Below are positions 62,836 through 64,000 of a DNA stretch of 64,000 nt, in pieces (position 1 is the first letter of the stretch; each line of letters opens with the position of its first letter). A program made the translations under genes and the position numbers. Source of the stretch: Haliscomenobacter sp040401995. Lineage in GTDB: Bacteria; Bacteroidota; Bacteroidia; Chitinophagales; Saprospiraceae. The DNA is taken from contig JBBANM010000007.1 of the NCBI GenBank assembly GCA_040401995.1, positions 51,330-115,329 of the forward strand, written 5' to 3'. The notes under the pieces were generated by a model, which saw only the letters and a list, made by a program, of their open reading frames with translations, was not told where the DNA came from and searched no databases.

Positions 62836-63735
62836 TTATGCTTGTTTCAATTGCGCTACAATTTGTTCCGCCAACTCAAAATTGGTACTGGTCGACATCC
62901 GCGCCCGACGAATCGGCCCATCCCAACGATCAGCCATAGCCGCCCATACATGGTAATTGCCCATGCTATCCCGTTCACAATATACCCCAAGCGGCAGTTG
63001 ACAACCGCCTTCCATCAGTTGCAACACCCGGCGCTCCACATTGGTCACTGCTGCTACATCAGCATGGTGTAGCATTTGCAACATGCGGCGAACTGGTAGA
63101 TCAGCAGTCCCGGTTTGAAATGCTAAAACACCTTGCGCAGGTGCAGGAACAAATTCCTTAGGATTGAACTTCACCACATGTAAATCCGAAAGATCAAGCT
63201 CCAAGCGACTAAGTCCGGCAGCGGCGAGCATGATGCCGTCAAAATCCCCGTCCCGGAGTTTTTGGAGTCGGGTAGGCACGTTACCCCTGATGTCCTTAAT
63301 CTGAACATCGGGTCGAAAGTCTAGCAATTGCGCTTTGCGCCGCGCGGAGGAAGTACCCACCACCGCATTTTCTTTGAGTTGAAAAAGTTGGCCTTCCACC
63401 TTACTCTCCGCACGAGCGAGGAGCCAATCTGCCGGGTCATCCCGGTAAGAAAGTGCGGTTATGGCCAAGCCTTCGGGAGAAGTAGTTGGCAAATCCTTCA
63501 TAGAATGGACGGCCATATCAATATCACCCCGCAAAAGCGCGTCTTCAATTTCTTTGGTAAAAAAACCTTTGCCTTCAATTTTATCAAAGCTAAGGTGTTG
63601 GATTTGATCTCCGGTCGTTTTGATGATGACCAATTCTGATTCGATGCCCGCCTCCTTCAGTAGAGATTGGGTGAAATGAGCTTGCCAAAGTGCCAATTTG
63701 CTACCGCGCGTGCCAATTCTGAGTATCCGATCCAA
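62836..63735 (-). CDS. hemC: Porphobilinogen deaminase (hydroxymethylbilane synthase)
   Basis: 299 residues. RIGTRGSKLALWQA at the start, VHSMKDLPT with catalytic D81, GTSSARRKAQLL, IRGNVPTRLQKL and the dipyrromethane-cofactor Cys in MEGGCQLPLGVYC (C245) are clear. It polymerises four porphobilinogens and feeds HemD, encoded directly downstream. Confidence 0.97.
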   Translation of the reverse strand: MDRILRIGTRGSKLALWQAHFTQSLLKEAGIESELVIIKTTGDQIQHLSFDKIEGKGFFTKEIEDALLRGDIDMAVHSMKDLPTTSPEGLAITALSYRDDPADWLLARAESKVEGQLFQLKENAVVGTSSARRKAQLLDFRPDVQIKDIRGNVPTRLQKLRDGDFDGIMLAAAGLSRLELDLSDLHVVKFNPKEFVPAPAQGVLAFQTGTADLPVRRMLQMLHHADVAAVTNVERRVLQLMEGGCQLPLGVYCERDSMGNYHVWAAMADRWDGPIRRARMSTSTNFELAEQIVAQLKQA

Positions 63736-63785
63736 TTTTTTTGTTTTAAGCGTATTTTAAAAACGTAACTATCTAGGCGCTATTT

Positions 63786-63946
63786 TATTCCCGAAGGGAA
63801 TGCACATTTATAGCACGGTCTAGGGTCTTTTTTCCCAATCCCGAAGGGATTATATGTTTATCCTGGGCAAAGAAACATATAATCCCTTCGGGATTGGGAA
63901 AATACTGATTACTAGATACTATCAACATACATTCCCTTCGGGAATT
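63786..63946. repeat. Family D repeat, copy 2
   Basis: TATTCCCGAAGGGAATG, then CCCGAAGGGATTATATGTTT with the inverted AAACATATAATCCCTTCGGG, then ATTCCCTTCGGGAAT. Same organisation as 49925-50035. It lies upstream of hemC and abuts a family A MITE. Confidence 0.7.
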
Positions 63947-63949
63947 TTA

Positions 63950-64000
63950 AGAGCTTGTTCAGATTTTGGATCTGAGGCGAAGGAGAGCAAATTTTATTTC
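63950..64000. mobile_element. MITE-like element, family A, copy 3 (cut by window end)
   Basis: AGAGCTTGTTCAGATTTTGG and the following ~30 bp match the first 51 bp of copy 1 (11234). Confidence 0.7.

Overview
The window comes from a Bacteroidota chromosome, most likely the Saprospiria (Haliscomenobacter/Lewinella-like). Evidence: several secreted proteins end in type IX secretion (T9SS) sorting domains; there is a short ~290-residue primary sigma factor; promoters match TTTG-N18-20-TAnnTTTG; Shine-Dalgarno sites are scarce; and HU-CCDC81/SPOR, DUF3667 and START-like proteins typical of the phylum are present. One 100-N assembly gap (32735-32834) lies inside a repeat.

Layout. 1-5.6 kb: housekeeping (HD-family protein cut by the window edge, HU/SPOR envelope protein, hemL, a two-component pair, a 1-Cys peroxiredoxin). 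5.7-16.5 kb: an accessory region with a split HipBST-type toxin-antitoxin operon, alkC, an AbiEi-like remnant, a VapBC pair, two solitary ATPase-nuclease genes with inverted repeats just upstream, a GxxExxY protein, several MITE-like elements and a 156-bp tandem array. 16.6-24.4 kb: the most notable locus (below). 24.7-42 kb: a bacillithiol-transferase-like DinB protein, thiolase, initiator tRNA, an ECF sigma/anti-sigma pair, a MOSC protein, ferredoxin, a T9SS subtilase, an AddB-like nuclease, rpoD and an Lrp regulator. 42-64 kb: a CtpA-type protease, a Sua5-type tRNA-modification enzyme, four large T9SS cargo proteins (one of 1918 residues built from about 16 repeats), rplS, gatB, a DUF3667 protein and hemD-hemC.

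The highlight is a complete diversity-generating retroelement (DGR) wired into a predicted NTP-dependent conflict/signalling system, all on the minus strand in the order: EAD11-iSTAND-like protein, MoxR AAA+ ATPase, an 1150-residue membrane protein (vWA-like domain plus C-terminal FGE-sulfatase/C-type-lectin-fold domain), an HRDC-domain accessory protein, a DGR reverse transcriptase, then the template repeat (TR, 16691-16822). The TR aligns without gaps over 132 bp to the 3' end of the membrane-protein gene (variable repeat, VR, 18433-18564). I count 17 mismatches, and all 17 fall on adenines of the TR sense strand, which is the hallmark of adenine-specific mutagenic retrohoming. The TR encodes 14 Asn codons at the diversifiable positions, and 13 are replaced in the VR.

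The predicted topology is N-in with three membrane spans. It puts the vWA-like region in the cytosol with MoxR and the iSTAND-like protein, and the DGR-diversified FGE domain outside the inner membrane. My working model is a diversifiable extracytoplasmic sensor driving a cytosolic MoxR/vWA/EAD response. The DGR call rests directly on the sequence. The immune or conflict role is inferred from gene association.
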